Of a DNA stretch of 64,000 bases, positions 1-9,839 are shown in pieces; position 1 is the first letter of the stretch, and the number at the start of each line of letters is the position of its first letter. The notes under the pieces are model-generated. The model was given only the letters and a program-made list of their open reading frames with translations, had not been told where the DNA came from and ran no database searches. The position numbers and the translations under genes are program-made. Origin of the DNA: Acanthosoma haemorrhoidale (Eukaryota > Arthropoda > Insecta > Hemiptera > Acanthosomatidae); contig OV884011.1 of the NCBI GenBank assembly GCA_930367205.1, positions 171,813,226-171,877,225 on the forward strand, written 5' to 3'.

Positions 1-2030
1 ATTGCTATCCTACCAAAATCTCATTAGTGGCCTTGCTAAATTATTATAAAAAAAGTACTAATACTAATTTCGAATGTTTTTTTGATGGAATCAGAGGTAA
101 GCAAAGTGCCTAAATCGTTTACAAAAAAAAAATCGTCTAGTGACTCAATGTTGCTGTATTTTGTCTGGGCTTTAAACAATTTTCAGTGGTAAAGAATGTG
201 TTTATTAAAAACGAAGTTAACAATTTTGAAGTATTTCAACAACTACCTGTCTTCATCAAATTAAAATAATATAATAAAACTTATATTATATCCATAGAAT
301 TTAAAGGCAACTGATCTTCCTAGCCCACTTGTAAAAATAACTATGTCACTTGGTAGATTGTTCTTAATAAAATTTTTCTTTTCATCTCAAAATTCCAAAA
401 TTAACTACAAATAGTTTGTTTTATTTTTTTGCCAAACTCTCCCGAGCCAATGACTAGTTATAATTATGCCTGCAGACCTGTAGTGATTCCAAAAATTTTT
501 TAGGAAGCTTGAAAAAAAAAAGCAGTAATGTTTTTCTTTAAAGCCTGCTGAATCTTTGTCACTGTCTTGCGTATGCGGTTTCCCTTCACATGTAGGTATA
601 GTACATATTGCTGATAATTAAACAGCATTCAGCTCATTATTAAACTTGTAATATGTATTCTCTGGACTTTCATTGAAAATTATTATCCAACACCTTTCAA
701 GTGTGAAAATTCTGTTTAATTCTATATATTCTATGTGTACTATATGTATATATATATAATACATATAATTCTATATGTAGAGCGATTTTTATACGTCGAA
801 AACAATGTGTGCATCATTGCGAATTTTGAACTATTTGATTTTTACAGTAGGCATTGCAGTTTTTAATTGTTTCTTATACAGGTAAATTCATCTGCAGTGT
901 TTTTTATAGCTTTAACTTTTCAGGCTTTTGTGAAACATTTATAAACGGCACTACAAAAAAAATTTTCGACTTTGATAAATGAAAGACAAGTAATTGGACG
1001 CCTCTCTTTAGTGCGGTGTATTCATTGAACTTTGAGTTTCTCATATCTCTTTATGTATATAACAGTTTTTCTGAACTAATTACATTCTTCAATTCTAAAG
1101 CGGAGTTTGCAGTAAACTAAAAATATCAGATACGGTATCAACACTGATAACATAATTATAATGTTATCACCAAATATGTCATGGAGTAATACAATTTCTG
1201 TGACAATGCGCGATGTTTGTCTTAGATGGTTGACCGTTTGTGGGCTGTTATTACTAATAAATAATATAGTCTAACATCAAATTTAAGTTCAATAATGTTA
1301 CTTCCACTACGAGCATAAGAGCACTAAAGTTGTGTTTGAGTTTAGCCATGCGGTGTTGCATCGGTAGGAGCTACAGATCTGTAATCACGAGTTTCAAAAC
1401 ACAAAAGTCACGTGCGGACAGTGTATTTCAAGTGAACCGCAGACATACCATGAGGCTTTAAAGTATATTTCCTAGATAGAAAGTATGAAAAACTATGAAC
1501 GATTTTAGACCAGCCGTCAAAAACCCACACCGTCTAGCCATTCGCGTGTACTTACTCAGGACGTATAGGTCCATTTGCTTTATGCATGATATTTTGCTCT
1601 ATAGTTATTTAAAAATGTAAAAAAAATTAAATCAAAACAACTCTTAATTAATTTCCAAAACTAGGTATTTTTTGTATTGTTTCCTAGAATATAATGTAAT
1701 ATAATGCACCAAGCCATACTAAAAACAATCTGGTGTTACAGCTTTGAACTATAGGGATCATCAAAACTTTCTAACATCACGAGCATCCAATCCTTCCAAT
1801 TTATAGTCATAAGAACATCATTTGATGGCACATTTAGAACCCTCCAAAGTGACCTTTAATTAACACTATCCAACATCACAATTCCTCAAAATTTTTAAAA
1901 TCCCATCAGAAATTCTTTAATTATCCAAATCCTTTAGCAAGATCACCCATCCCTTTAATCATCCTTGGAACTTATCCTGGTAATGGAAGTAGACACGGGA
2001 CCCTACTTGTTAATATTTACTTTAATATTT
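1..2030. other. AT-rich non-coding DNA
   Basis: No open frame of useful length, no recognisable repeat and no RNA gene was seen. The stretch holds homopolymer A and T runs and a short TATATA tract near 745-770. It could be intronic or intergenic. Confidence 0.6.
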
Positions 2031-2039
2031 AGTTGCTGG

Positions 2040-2262
2040 TATTTCTGGGACTATTCAGCTTTCTCTCCTCATGTAGCGAGCGTCTGAGGCTCTCACATTA
2101 TCCTACAGCCTTCCCTGCCCCTACATGTAGCTGCAGGGTATCATAAGGGATCTCCCCGATCATTGCTACCTTTCTCAGCGCCATGAAGGTGAGAATTCTG
2201 CGGGTTAATTTAGGGGTCCCAGGGGCTATGTTTATACATATATATTTTATGAATTTGTGCTG
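2040..2262 (+). mobile_element. Divergent 3'-UTR piece of the jockey-like LINE family
   Basis: The stretch around 2064-2100 (CTCATGTAGCGAGCGTCTGAG and the following GCTCTCAC) resembles the 3' untranslated part of the LINE family that recurs at 17440-17475, where the text is ATCATGTACTGAGCGTCTGTG. It is more GC-rich than its surroundings. The rest of the piece is too diverged to align by eye, so its ends are uncertain. It lies directly before a second, clearer copy on the same strand. Confidence 0.4.
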
Positions 2263-2265
2263 TTA

Positions 2266-2505
2266 TTACAGTATGAGCCTCTGTGGCTCTTGTGCTCTCG
2301 GTCAGCCTCCACTAGCTCTATTCCAGTGACGCGTCTGACGGAAGAGCGTGGGGGAGGTCCCAAGACTCCGCTTCCTTTTTCGCATGCGAGGGAGGTGGAC
2401 TTGGGAGGTCTGTGGTCTGTTAAATACTGTATAAATGAGATAATTTATCAGAAGTACTTATTGTTCAATAAGGAGATTATAATTTTATCATAATAAAGTT
2501 GTTTT
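2266..2505 (+). mobile_element. 5'-truncated LINE copy, 3'-UTR only (jockey-like family)
   Basis: The sequence matches the family 3' UTR: a GCCTCTGTGGCTCT-like start, the CGGTCAGCCTCC box, the GCATGCGAGGGAGGTGGACTT box, then a degenerate tail ending ATTTTATCATAATAAAG. No coding sequence is retained. A 78-codon open frame inside it is only a by-product of the UTR. The terminal palindrome seen in sister copies is eroded here (TTGTTCAATAAGGAG). Confidence 0.8.
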
Positions 2506-2789
2506 TATAATAATGAAAAAAAAATTACAGTATGAATGAGAGATTAAATTCTTATCACCGAATATGGGTTATATGAAATCGTTTACCACAATTAATGATT
2601 GCCCTGTTAGTACAGATTGTAATTTTCTTATAAGGCACTAGAATTATACATAAAAGAGATGCCACCTCTACCTATAACCACTATACACTCGTTGATCATT
2701 GCAATCAGTGTTTATCTTATATTCATTCTAAATTCATAAAATTTTAATTAAATTGATATTTATTTCTATCTTTAATCATTATTATCTGT

Positions 2790-2833
2790 ATAAAAGTATA
2801 TTGTAGTGGATAGATGAAAATGTAATTGAAATA
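2790..2833 (+). repeat. Short dispersed repeat, copy 1 of 2
   Basis: TAAAAGTATATTGTAGTGGA and the following TAGATGAAAATGTAATTGA recur with few changes at 4597-4641. The flanking sequence also shows weak similarity (CATTATTATCTG against TCATTATTGTCT). Family unknown. Confidence 0.55.
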
Positions 2834-3727
2834 TCTGCATTAGTATTGTATTTTCATATAAGACATACGTATGATATACAGTAATAAAAAATAAAACAGA
2901 TACTTTGATGAATAACTATGAATTAATTAAGGTTTTCCCCCCAAAGTATTTTATAAAACTGAACAAGAATAACAGTAATTGAATCATTATGATTATCTGC
3001 TCAAAATTACATTACTTTTCTCAATATAGATACTATAAATGAACATAACAAATAATTCTGTATTTAAATATTAAAATGAGTTTATAATAGAAAACACACA
3101 AAACACGAACACTAAAATTGTTTAATACTAATTAGACCTGTCTAAATAAAAAATATTTAAAACATATAACTATGCTTTGATCCATTAATATAAATATCTT
3201 TATACCCGTGAATTTAATTACTAATGTCAAATGGCATTGTTGGCTCGTTGATTAGTAGTGTTAATTGATTAATGGAACATCTTAAAGAGTCAAACTTTCT
3301 GCAAAGATCCAATATAAATTGTTTATATGTCTCCTCAGCTACTCTTTTGAACAAGGCAATCCCAGATCCCACCTCAAGTCCCATAGTATCCTTCTGGTTG
3401 ACATTGACGCTTTATAAGAAGGAAAAAATAGGCATATATTAACTTTGCCATTACCAGCAATCAAATTCTATTTAAAAAGAAACGAATGCTTTAATACTTT
3501 GGTTTATTGATAGGTTCTATTTTTAATTTTGCATTCATTTAGTTCTTCTTAATTAGTTAAATAAGTAAAATTTCCATACGCGAAAAAAAGAAATTTGGGG
3601 AGAAACCACGCCCCCAAGATTTAGCTGTAATTTTATTCGCTTTTCTTAATACACATAATCACTGGCCTAAACAATTAAATTAAGCGTCCGCTCCACGTAG
3701 TTGATATTACAACACTTAATTTTTCCT

Positions 3728-4325
3728 TGTGACTCAGGACTTGATTGGAAAAACTGCCCATTGCCAGGGGCCACACTGTCACGTATCTATAGCAGGTCCC
3801 GAGGCCACTGCCATTTTAGTCTCAGAGTAGGATTATAGGGATGAGTTGTGTAGTGGACTGTGCTAGGGGATTAGGGTGGTTGGATAGGTTACTATGGAAT
3901 TTCATGAACTTGGACTTGGAGTTCGAGAATGTAATGTATATTAAAATCGTTATGAAGGGCTTTGTTGCTGATGTAGTAAAGGGCATTAGCTATTGTTCTC
4001 AGGACTTTAGATTGAAAGAATCGCATACGCTTGGTGTTCGACTTTTTTGCTGTCCCCCACAGCTCTATTCCGTATGTCCAGATTGGCTTAGGCATAACTT
4101 TGTAAATTAGTAATTTATTTTCTATTGAGAGATAGGATGTCCTTTTAAGTAGTCTGTACAGTGGTCTAACCAAAGCATCTATTTAGTTCTCACCTTTTTA
4201 GCCTCGTATGTGGGTTTCAGGTCAGCCGTTTGTTGAGATGGAAGCCCAAGTACCGTACTATCTCGGACACAGGGAGAGGAATGGATTTAAAAAAATGAAC
4301 CTCAATGGTTCATGAAATTTTGATT
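3728..4325 (-). mobile_element. LINE fragment, RT C-terminus plus start of 3' UTR (jockey-like family)
   Basis: Read on the - strand, this is a decayed copy of the C-terminal reverse transcriptase region. It shows the SIPLPVSEIVRYLGFHLNKRLT block, then RPLYRLLKRTS, ENKLLIYK, PIWTYGIELWGTA and FQSKVLRTIAN, matching the intact copy at 16.5-16.9 kb. Stops and frameshifts interrupt it. The longest surviving open piece is 3892-4173, 93 codons. It continues into the first part of the 3' UTR, then ends abruptly near 3728 and lacks the usual 3' terminus. It is therefore a rearranged or deleted fragment rather than an ordinary 5'-truncated insertion. Confidence 0.85.
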
Positions 4326-4596
4326 CCACTGTTAGTAATGAAATTAGTAAAAATATAAAAAAACAAAATAATAAACAGCGACATGAAAAATAATTCTCTG
4401 GATAAATTGGTGCAAAAACAAATAATGAACGATAGTGAACTTTTTCGCTTGATTTTTCCTTACTAAATAAATGCTAATAATAAGCCCAACAGTCGCGTGA
4501 AGAACAACACAAGGCACAATAGCTAAGGGAGAACAATACACATATATATCTATAATCTCATTACATATTATCATTATTGTCTCCCTTTTTCGTTCA

Positions 4597-4641
4597 CTAA
4601 AAGTGTATCGTCGTGGACAGATGAAAATGCAATTGAGATAT
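4597..4641 (+). repeat. Short dispersed repeat, copy 2 of 2
   Basis: Counterpart of 2790-2833 in the same orientation (TAAAAGTGTATCGTCGTGGA, then CAGATGAAAATGCAATTGA). Family unknown. Confidence 0.55.
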
Positions 4642-4776
4642 TAAAAAACAAACACGTTCTAGGTGGAAATCTTAATTCCATAAGACTATTTTTACTTAAG
4701 TTGACTATATCCAAAGGAATAGGCGTAAAGTTACGTAATAACGAACACTATAAAAAACAAATTGGTTATCAAAAGT

Positions 4777-4980
4777 TGTTCTTAGTTCATGAAATACAAA
4801 CAAACAAACGTTCCTTAACCTGCACTGAATGTGTATTTATTTATCCCAATCTTTCATTATAAAATAAAATATAGTAATTATACTTATCGTGTAAAATTGA
4901 ATCAATTTTATTTACACGTATCAGGATGAACCTTGAGCAAACAAAATATATTTGTCCTTTCGGAGAAACATAGGGATCTC
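4777..4980 (+). repeat. Dispersed repeat with RTE/SINE-like tail, copy 1 of 2
   Basis: TTCTTAGTTCATGAAATACA, then CAAACAAACGTTCCTTA and TATTTATTTATCCCAATC, align with 43876-43957. A second matched block, ACCTTGAGCAAACAAAATATATTTGTCC at 4929-4957, aligns with 44130-44160 at similar spacing. Sequences of the form 'gagttatggcg...caaacaaacaaactttcct' are common in dispersed insect repeats, so this is probably an old retroposon. Its ends are not defined. Confidence 0.5.
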
Positions 4981-4989
4981 AATTCTGAT

Positions 4990-6730
4990 TAATAGATTGC
5001 CTCATTGACTTTTTGATCACGATAAAGAACGTAAGTCTCAATAGAAATTGCGATATCTTAAAATTAAAAAGAAGAACCACCGTAATGAGTGGTATCCGAG
5101 GAATAGAGACTTTTCCACCCTCTTCTACTAAGGCACTCTTATACGTTTTCATTTTCGTCAGTATATTCGCATAAGTGAAATTTACGTAAGCTGTTATCTT
5201 CCTGGCAGAATCATAATTCAGCTATTTGCTTGCTTAGTTTTCTGCTGGTATTCTGTCTAATAGCACAGGGTTTTATCGGTAGTAACTCACCCCTCTAAAA
5301 TTGCATATCTGTTGGAGGCCGCTTCAATCGACGGGTTATAAGGATAGGGTGGTTGCTTGAAGATAATTGCTAAGTGGTCCTGAGTATTGGCTTCATTTTG
5401 GAACTTTTTTTATGAATCTTGAAGGTCAAGGATAGTAAGCATGAGCCATGAGCCAAAAAAAAAATATACAATAAAATAATAGGTTAGCATGAGGCATGTA
5501 TGAAATATTAATCTACATAAATATTTGTGCATCTGATTAATTAATTACGTGGAGTAGGAAATGTACCATCTCACGTTCAAAACCAACGTCATCAAACTAC
5601 AAAGCATTTAGGTAATTAACTTGCGTTTTGCGTATACGTGTCGGTTGATTTTGTTGCATAAAGAAAATACAAAATGAATCAGAGCTGCTCTAGATTCCTT
5701 AGCCATACAGCTTTGAATGGTAAAAAATAGCTGACGCTATAAAAGAAAGTATCCTGTAAATAAAGTATCAGAGACGAACATCAAAAACAGTCCTTCGAAA
5801 ATACCGTATAATGGCTAAAATGGTTTGGCAAACCCAACATGGCCATGTTTGTTGAATGAAAGATAAAATATTCTTAGATTTGTCTGTCTCCCTGGGCTTA
5901 CTTCTTCACTGAATGAAAAGGATTCTTCTTTGATTGAACCAGGTGCGATTTTTTCCTAGTAAAGGGGCTAAATTAGATATTCAGGAGCAATTTTTAATCA
6001 TGCCGTGGATACAAAAAGAGCTTTAACGCTTATATTAATAGCCGTAGTCAGTCCGAAGCATTCAAAACCTGCAAATTCATGTCTATTTCTTATGCGAATG
6101 TTTTAAAATTAGAAATTTACTTTGATTGATTGTTCTTGAACGAATTTCTTTTCAATAGCTCATTATTTATGCAATAAAAATGTTTATAAATATAATGATT
6201 CAGCGACTCTTCCTAATTGTATCCCGATTTTATAACGGGAATATTTCTTCTTTACCCATTAATGGCCGGTGTAGTGAAAATGCAACACTTGGAATTTTTA
6301 AGGTCAAATGGACAGGATTAGATAAACAAATAGGACTGTGCATGTCAATTGCATGACCCTCTTTCTGAACCCTTGAGACAATTAGTTGGCCTTATACCGT
6401 CATTCAGTCAAGTTCGTGGTTCAATCAAATTTGGGTTCATTTTCTTTCCACCTGAGAGTCAATCTTTTAAGAAGCGAATTCGCAATAGTTCTTTGTGAGT
6501 TAAAAATTTAAACTGTTGGATATATTTTTACACCATTTCAAGACTTCAAGAAAAATAATTTGGAAGGTAAGTAAAAACTTTTTTAATTTCTTCAGGTTTC
6601 ACCACAAACGTTTAGAAAAACTGATATTCTAAATATTCGTTTGAACTGGTAGACAGTAAAGTCTACATTGCTTACATGTAAATATATAACTTGATAACTA
6701 TTGTTAGTATGAAAATACCATTTTTTTTTA
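4990..6730. other. AT-rich DNA without identifiable genes
   Basis: I found no coding or repeat signal that can be supported. Short A and T runs only. Confidence 0.5.
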
Positions 6731-6732
6731 AG

Positions 6733-7094
6733 TTGTAAAATTGTTGACAGTCGACTTTCTTCTAATTCGGAAGAAAATGTACATTTATTTGAGTATACTT
6801 CCCTCATTGAGGAGTCGGAGATGTATATTAATGTTCCAGAAGATATTTTTGAAACAATGTCACACATATATACAGAAGAGGAGCCTATGGATGAAAGAGC
6901 AAAAACCGATTAAAAAATCCATGCCTAGTAAACTCACAAATGGAAAGGACTAAATTCATTAAATGCTAAAAAAAATAAAAACTGGAAAAATAGAAATAAA
7001 ATGGGTTGCAGGTGATCTGCCCGAGGATAAAAAATTTCGACTGCTCCTTGAAGAAGAAACAAATAACATGATACTAAAACCCTTATACCTGTAA
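6733..7094 (+). pseudogene. Unidentified coding-like stretch in three successive frames
   Basis: After a nine-T tract and an AG (6721-6732) that looks like a 3' splice site, an acidic reading frame runs from 6734 to a TAA at 6911-6913 and contains SEENVHLFEYTSLIEESEMY. A coding-like reading then continues in a second frame (6913-6966), and a third frame (6963-7094) holds a KIEIKWVAGDLPEDKKFRLL segment and ends in TAA. Both frame changes fall at A-runs (about 6912-6917 and 6968-6974). An ATAATAAATAAA signal follows at about 7148-7160. This could be the 3' exon of a host gene with indels (a pseudogene, or homopolymer errors in the assembly) or a processed remnant. I do not recognise the protein. 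Confidence 0.35.
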
Positions 7095-7166
7095 TCAAGT
7101 ATAAGTAAAATAGAGGAGTTTTATTTTTTAACTTTACAAATTTTTTTATAATAAATAAATTATTCT

Positions 7167-7559
7167 CTAAGTAACAAGTGTAGCAAAATAAAATAATTTT
7201 TTAATGTCATTTATTTTGACATCGTATATCACTAGTGTTGCGTTATCGCTGTCAGGGTCTACTGTGCACCCACGGTGGAATTTGAAAATCTTTTTATGGT
7301 AAGTACAATATAATAATCTAATGTTAAAAAATACCTTAAAATCTGAGACAAAAAAAAAATAGGTTGAAAGCACATAGGAAAACAGTGACAGGAAGTGTTG
7401 AAAAATGTTTAGTACTTCCGGAAATATTCGATTAAAATAATGTTTGCGATCATTAGACTGGAATATATGACCCACAACTAATTGATCTCCTTTTATTGAC
7501 CGCGAAATATCCTGAGAAGGTACCGAAGCGTGTGGATAACCGTGTACATTGATTCCCAC
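7167..7559 (-). other. Unassigned 130-codon open frame
   Basis: An ATG-initiated frame on the - strand. Its N-terminal half (MGINVHGYPHASVPSQDI and onward) and its C-terminal part (CTVDPDSDNATLVIYDVK) look coding-like, but a T-rich middle encodes an improbable run of F, Y and L residues. An intron or chance could explain this. It converges tail to tail with the coding-like stretch at 6733-7094. No family is recognised, and I would not call it a gene without transcript support. Confidence 0.2.
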
Positions 7560-7569
7560 AGGATTCCAT

Positions 7570-9027
7570 AGGATAATCCCAATTAGCTAATAAGAAAATG
7601 TGATAGATGTGTTATTATGCAGGAATAATATCAAAAGATTTTTAAGATAAAATTATCCAGCTAAATGAATACATTCCTGTATCTATTCACATGATACTGG
7701 AGTATATTCTACAAATGGTGTATTGTGATACAATATTAGAAAGAACAATATAATTTAGAAAGAAGACCTTGCTTTCCTGATAGGTTCTTGCTAATGTCAT
7801 CCTCTTGGCAATTCTATAATGCGAATTGGCATCCTTTTCTGAAGGATTTATTTCTGAAATGATCAACCTTAGCGTGTGACGAAATGGCTGAATTTCATTT
7901 TAACTTAAGCAGCCTCAGAATGGCACATCACAAAAATATTTAATGGTTAATTTCCTTATTCGTTCGTTTCAAGTTTTTTTACATGGCATTGACTGTCAAT
8001 TAAAAGATACCATTCTCTTTTCATTTCGGTATATTCGCTCACTTATTTTTTTTTTCTTTCAATTTTTGACTCATGTCTTCGAATTTCAGAGTTAAGTATT
8101 TTTTACAATCATATTCTTAAAACGCAACCAGAAATAAGTGAATAGGTTATTTCTAAAAAATTATATTCTACCAATAAGCCCATTTCGAATAATGTAATAA
8201 CATTTTCAGGTTTTCAATAAATAGTAAGTACAATTTAACAAATAAATACCTCAACTCGACTACTCACATATTCAACTTTTTATTTGAAGACCCGTCGAGA
8301 TAGATATAAACATTGCAAGAAACAAATGTTTCTTATTATATTGAGTAGCATATTATGCTTTGACTTCCTCGTTAGCAATATGCCGTGTGTCTTAGGATAT
8401 TTTGAAATCTAATTTTAAGAGGAAAATAAACACATTCTTTGAAATGATGTACTCATAGTAACTGTTTTTCGCAGCTACAGTTCAGCTTAGTGGCAACGAC
8501 ATCTTCAGAAGCTTCAATCTTGCTAAATAAAAGGAATTATTGGTATCAATTAGAATTATTGATTTATCAGTTTAATTAGTTATAATAGTAACAGAAAGTT
8601 CCCAATTCATTGGTGACAATTTTAATGACAATGCCATCCTTGATTTAATTATTCAAAGGTTTGTTTTGTTTTAGTTTGTTACACTTTTTATTTTTAAATC
8701 CTTATATGTTTTTATTGTTATGCATAATTATTTATGCAACACCTGAAGTAGTGAAGGGTTTTATCGAATGTAGTTATTTGAAAAACTATAGTTATTTGAG
8801 ATTATTAACTCATCATAGACACTTTTAACCTATGTACGAACATTTCAAAGAATGATTTATAAATTATTGTTTGGAAATATCAGGGATCTTTTTTAAAGTA
8901 ACTATAACGTACTATAAAGTAATTTATACTAACACGTATTTGTGCCCTATATACGTTCTTATTATATATAATGGTATAATATATAATATTAATATATATA
9001 TAACATTATTGTATATTGAAACATCTT
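7570..9027. other. AT-rich non-coding DNA
   Basis: No gene or recognisable repeat. A TA-rich segment (8960-9005) precedes the LINE copy that follows. Confidence 0.5.
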
Positions 9028-9268
9028 CATTGGGCTAAAATTACAATCTGCCATATTAGGCAATAAATAATTGTGATAAATGTTCTCATTCATACCATAT
9101 TTACAATTTTCATTCACTCACTCATTCATACAGTATTTTCAAACAGCCCAGAGGCTTCCCAATTCCACATGGTTGTTACCTCCCTCGCATGCGAAAGAGG
9201 AAGTGGAGTCTTGGAAAGTCCCCCACGCTCCTCCGTCAGCCACGTCACCGGATACGAGCCATATGACA
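9028..9268 (-). mobile_element. 5'-truncated LINE copy, 3'-UTR only (jockey-like family)
   Basis: On the - strand it reads through the CGGAGGAGCGTGGGGGAC box, the GCATGCGAGGGAGGT box and the AAATATGGTATGAATGAGA block, and ends in TTGCCTAATATGGCAGATTG and TAATTTTAGCC. The terminal stem TGCC-ATATTA-GGCA (9049-9062) is intact as a stem although its loop differs from sister copies. No coding sequence remains; two overlapping + strand open frames here are by-products. Confidence 0.85.
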
Positions 9269-9626
9269 TTATTGATGCATGTGATTGTCCTCTTTACATG
9301 ATTACAAAAGCACACTGTGAATTAGTCATAACATATTGATTTGCATATTGTATATGTTCGCAGTCGATATGGCAAAGGCTGTCGATCTTCTTGGCAATGT
9401 GATAAAACTTCTCGTCAGCTCGTCAAGGAAAGTACTCGAAAATTTCTTGAAAATTGTAAATACAACAATAAGTTAATAAAAAGACTTGCGTAGAAATAAC
9501 CTGGCAAGCATTAAGACATTTATTTTACCTTAAATGACCTATAAAATTAGTCTTCCAGCTGTAGTTTTTTTTTGTTATACTAAACTTACATACTAATTCT
9601 TAATCTAATTTTTCCCCGACAGCCTG

Positions 9627-9715
9627 TTGCCATCAATGTGGGAGGGGTGGTGGGGTCATAGTGTTACACACTGGGTTGGTTAAGAGGTGTTCTAGCGCCT
9701 AGCGACTATATTTAA
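9627..9715 (+). repeat. Dispersed repeat of unknown type, copy 1 of 3
   Basis: The core GGTGGGGTCATAGTGTTACA at 9649-9668 and the flanking CCGACAGCCTGTTGCCATCA (9617 onward) recur at 35620-35700 (+) and 59829-59895 (-). The GC-rich unit is followed by an AATAAAG (9726-9732) and then the (AT)n tract. Confidence 0.5.
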
Positions 9716-9741
9716 TGTAAACAAAATAAAGATAATTATTG

Positions 9742-9745
<4 letters not shown>

Positions 9746-9829
<84 letters not shown>
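9746..9829. repeat. (AT)n microsatellite, about 84 bp
   Basis: Pure alternating AT for about 40 units, followed by ATTTATTTATTT. It lies just 3' of a retroposon-like unit with an AATAAAG signal. Confidence 0.98.
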
Positions 9830-9832
<3 letters not shown>

Positions 9833-9839
9833 TTATTTA

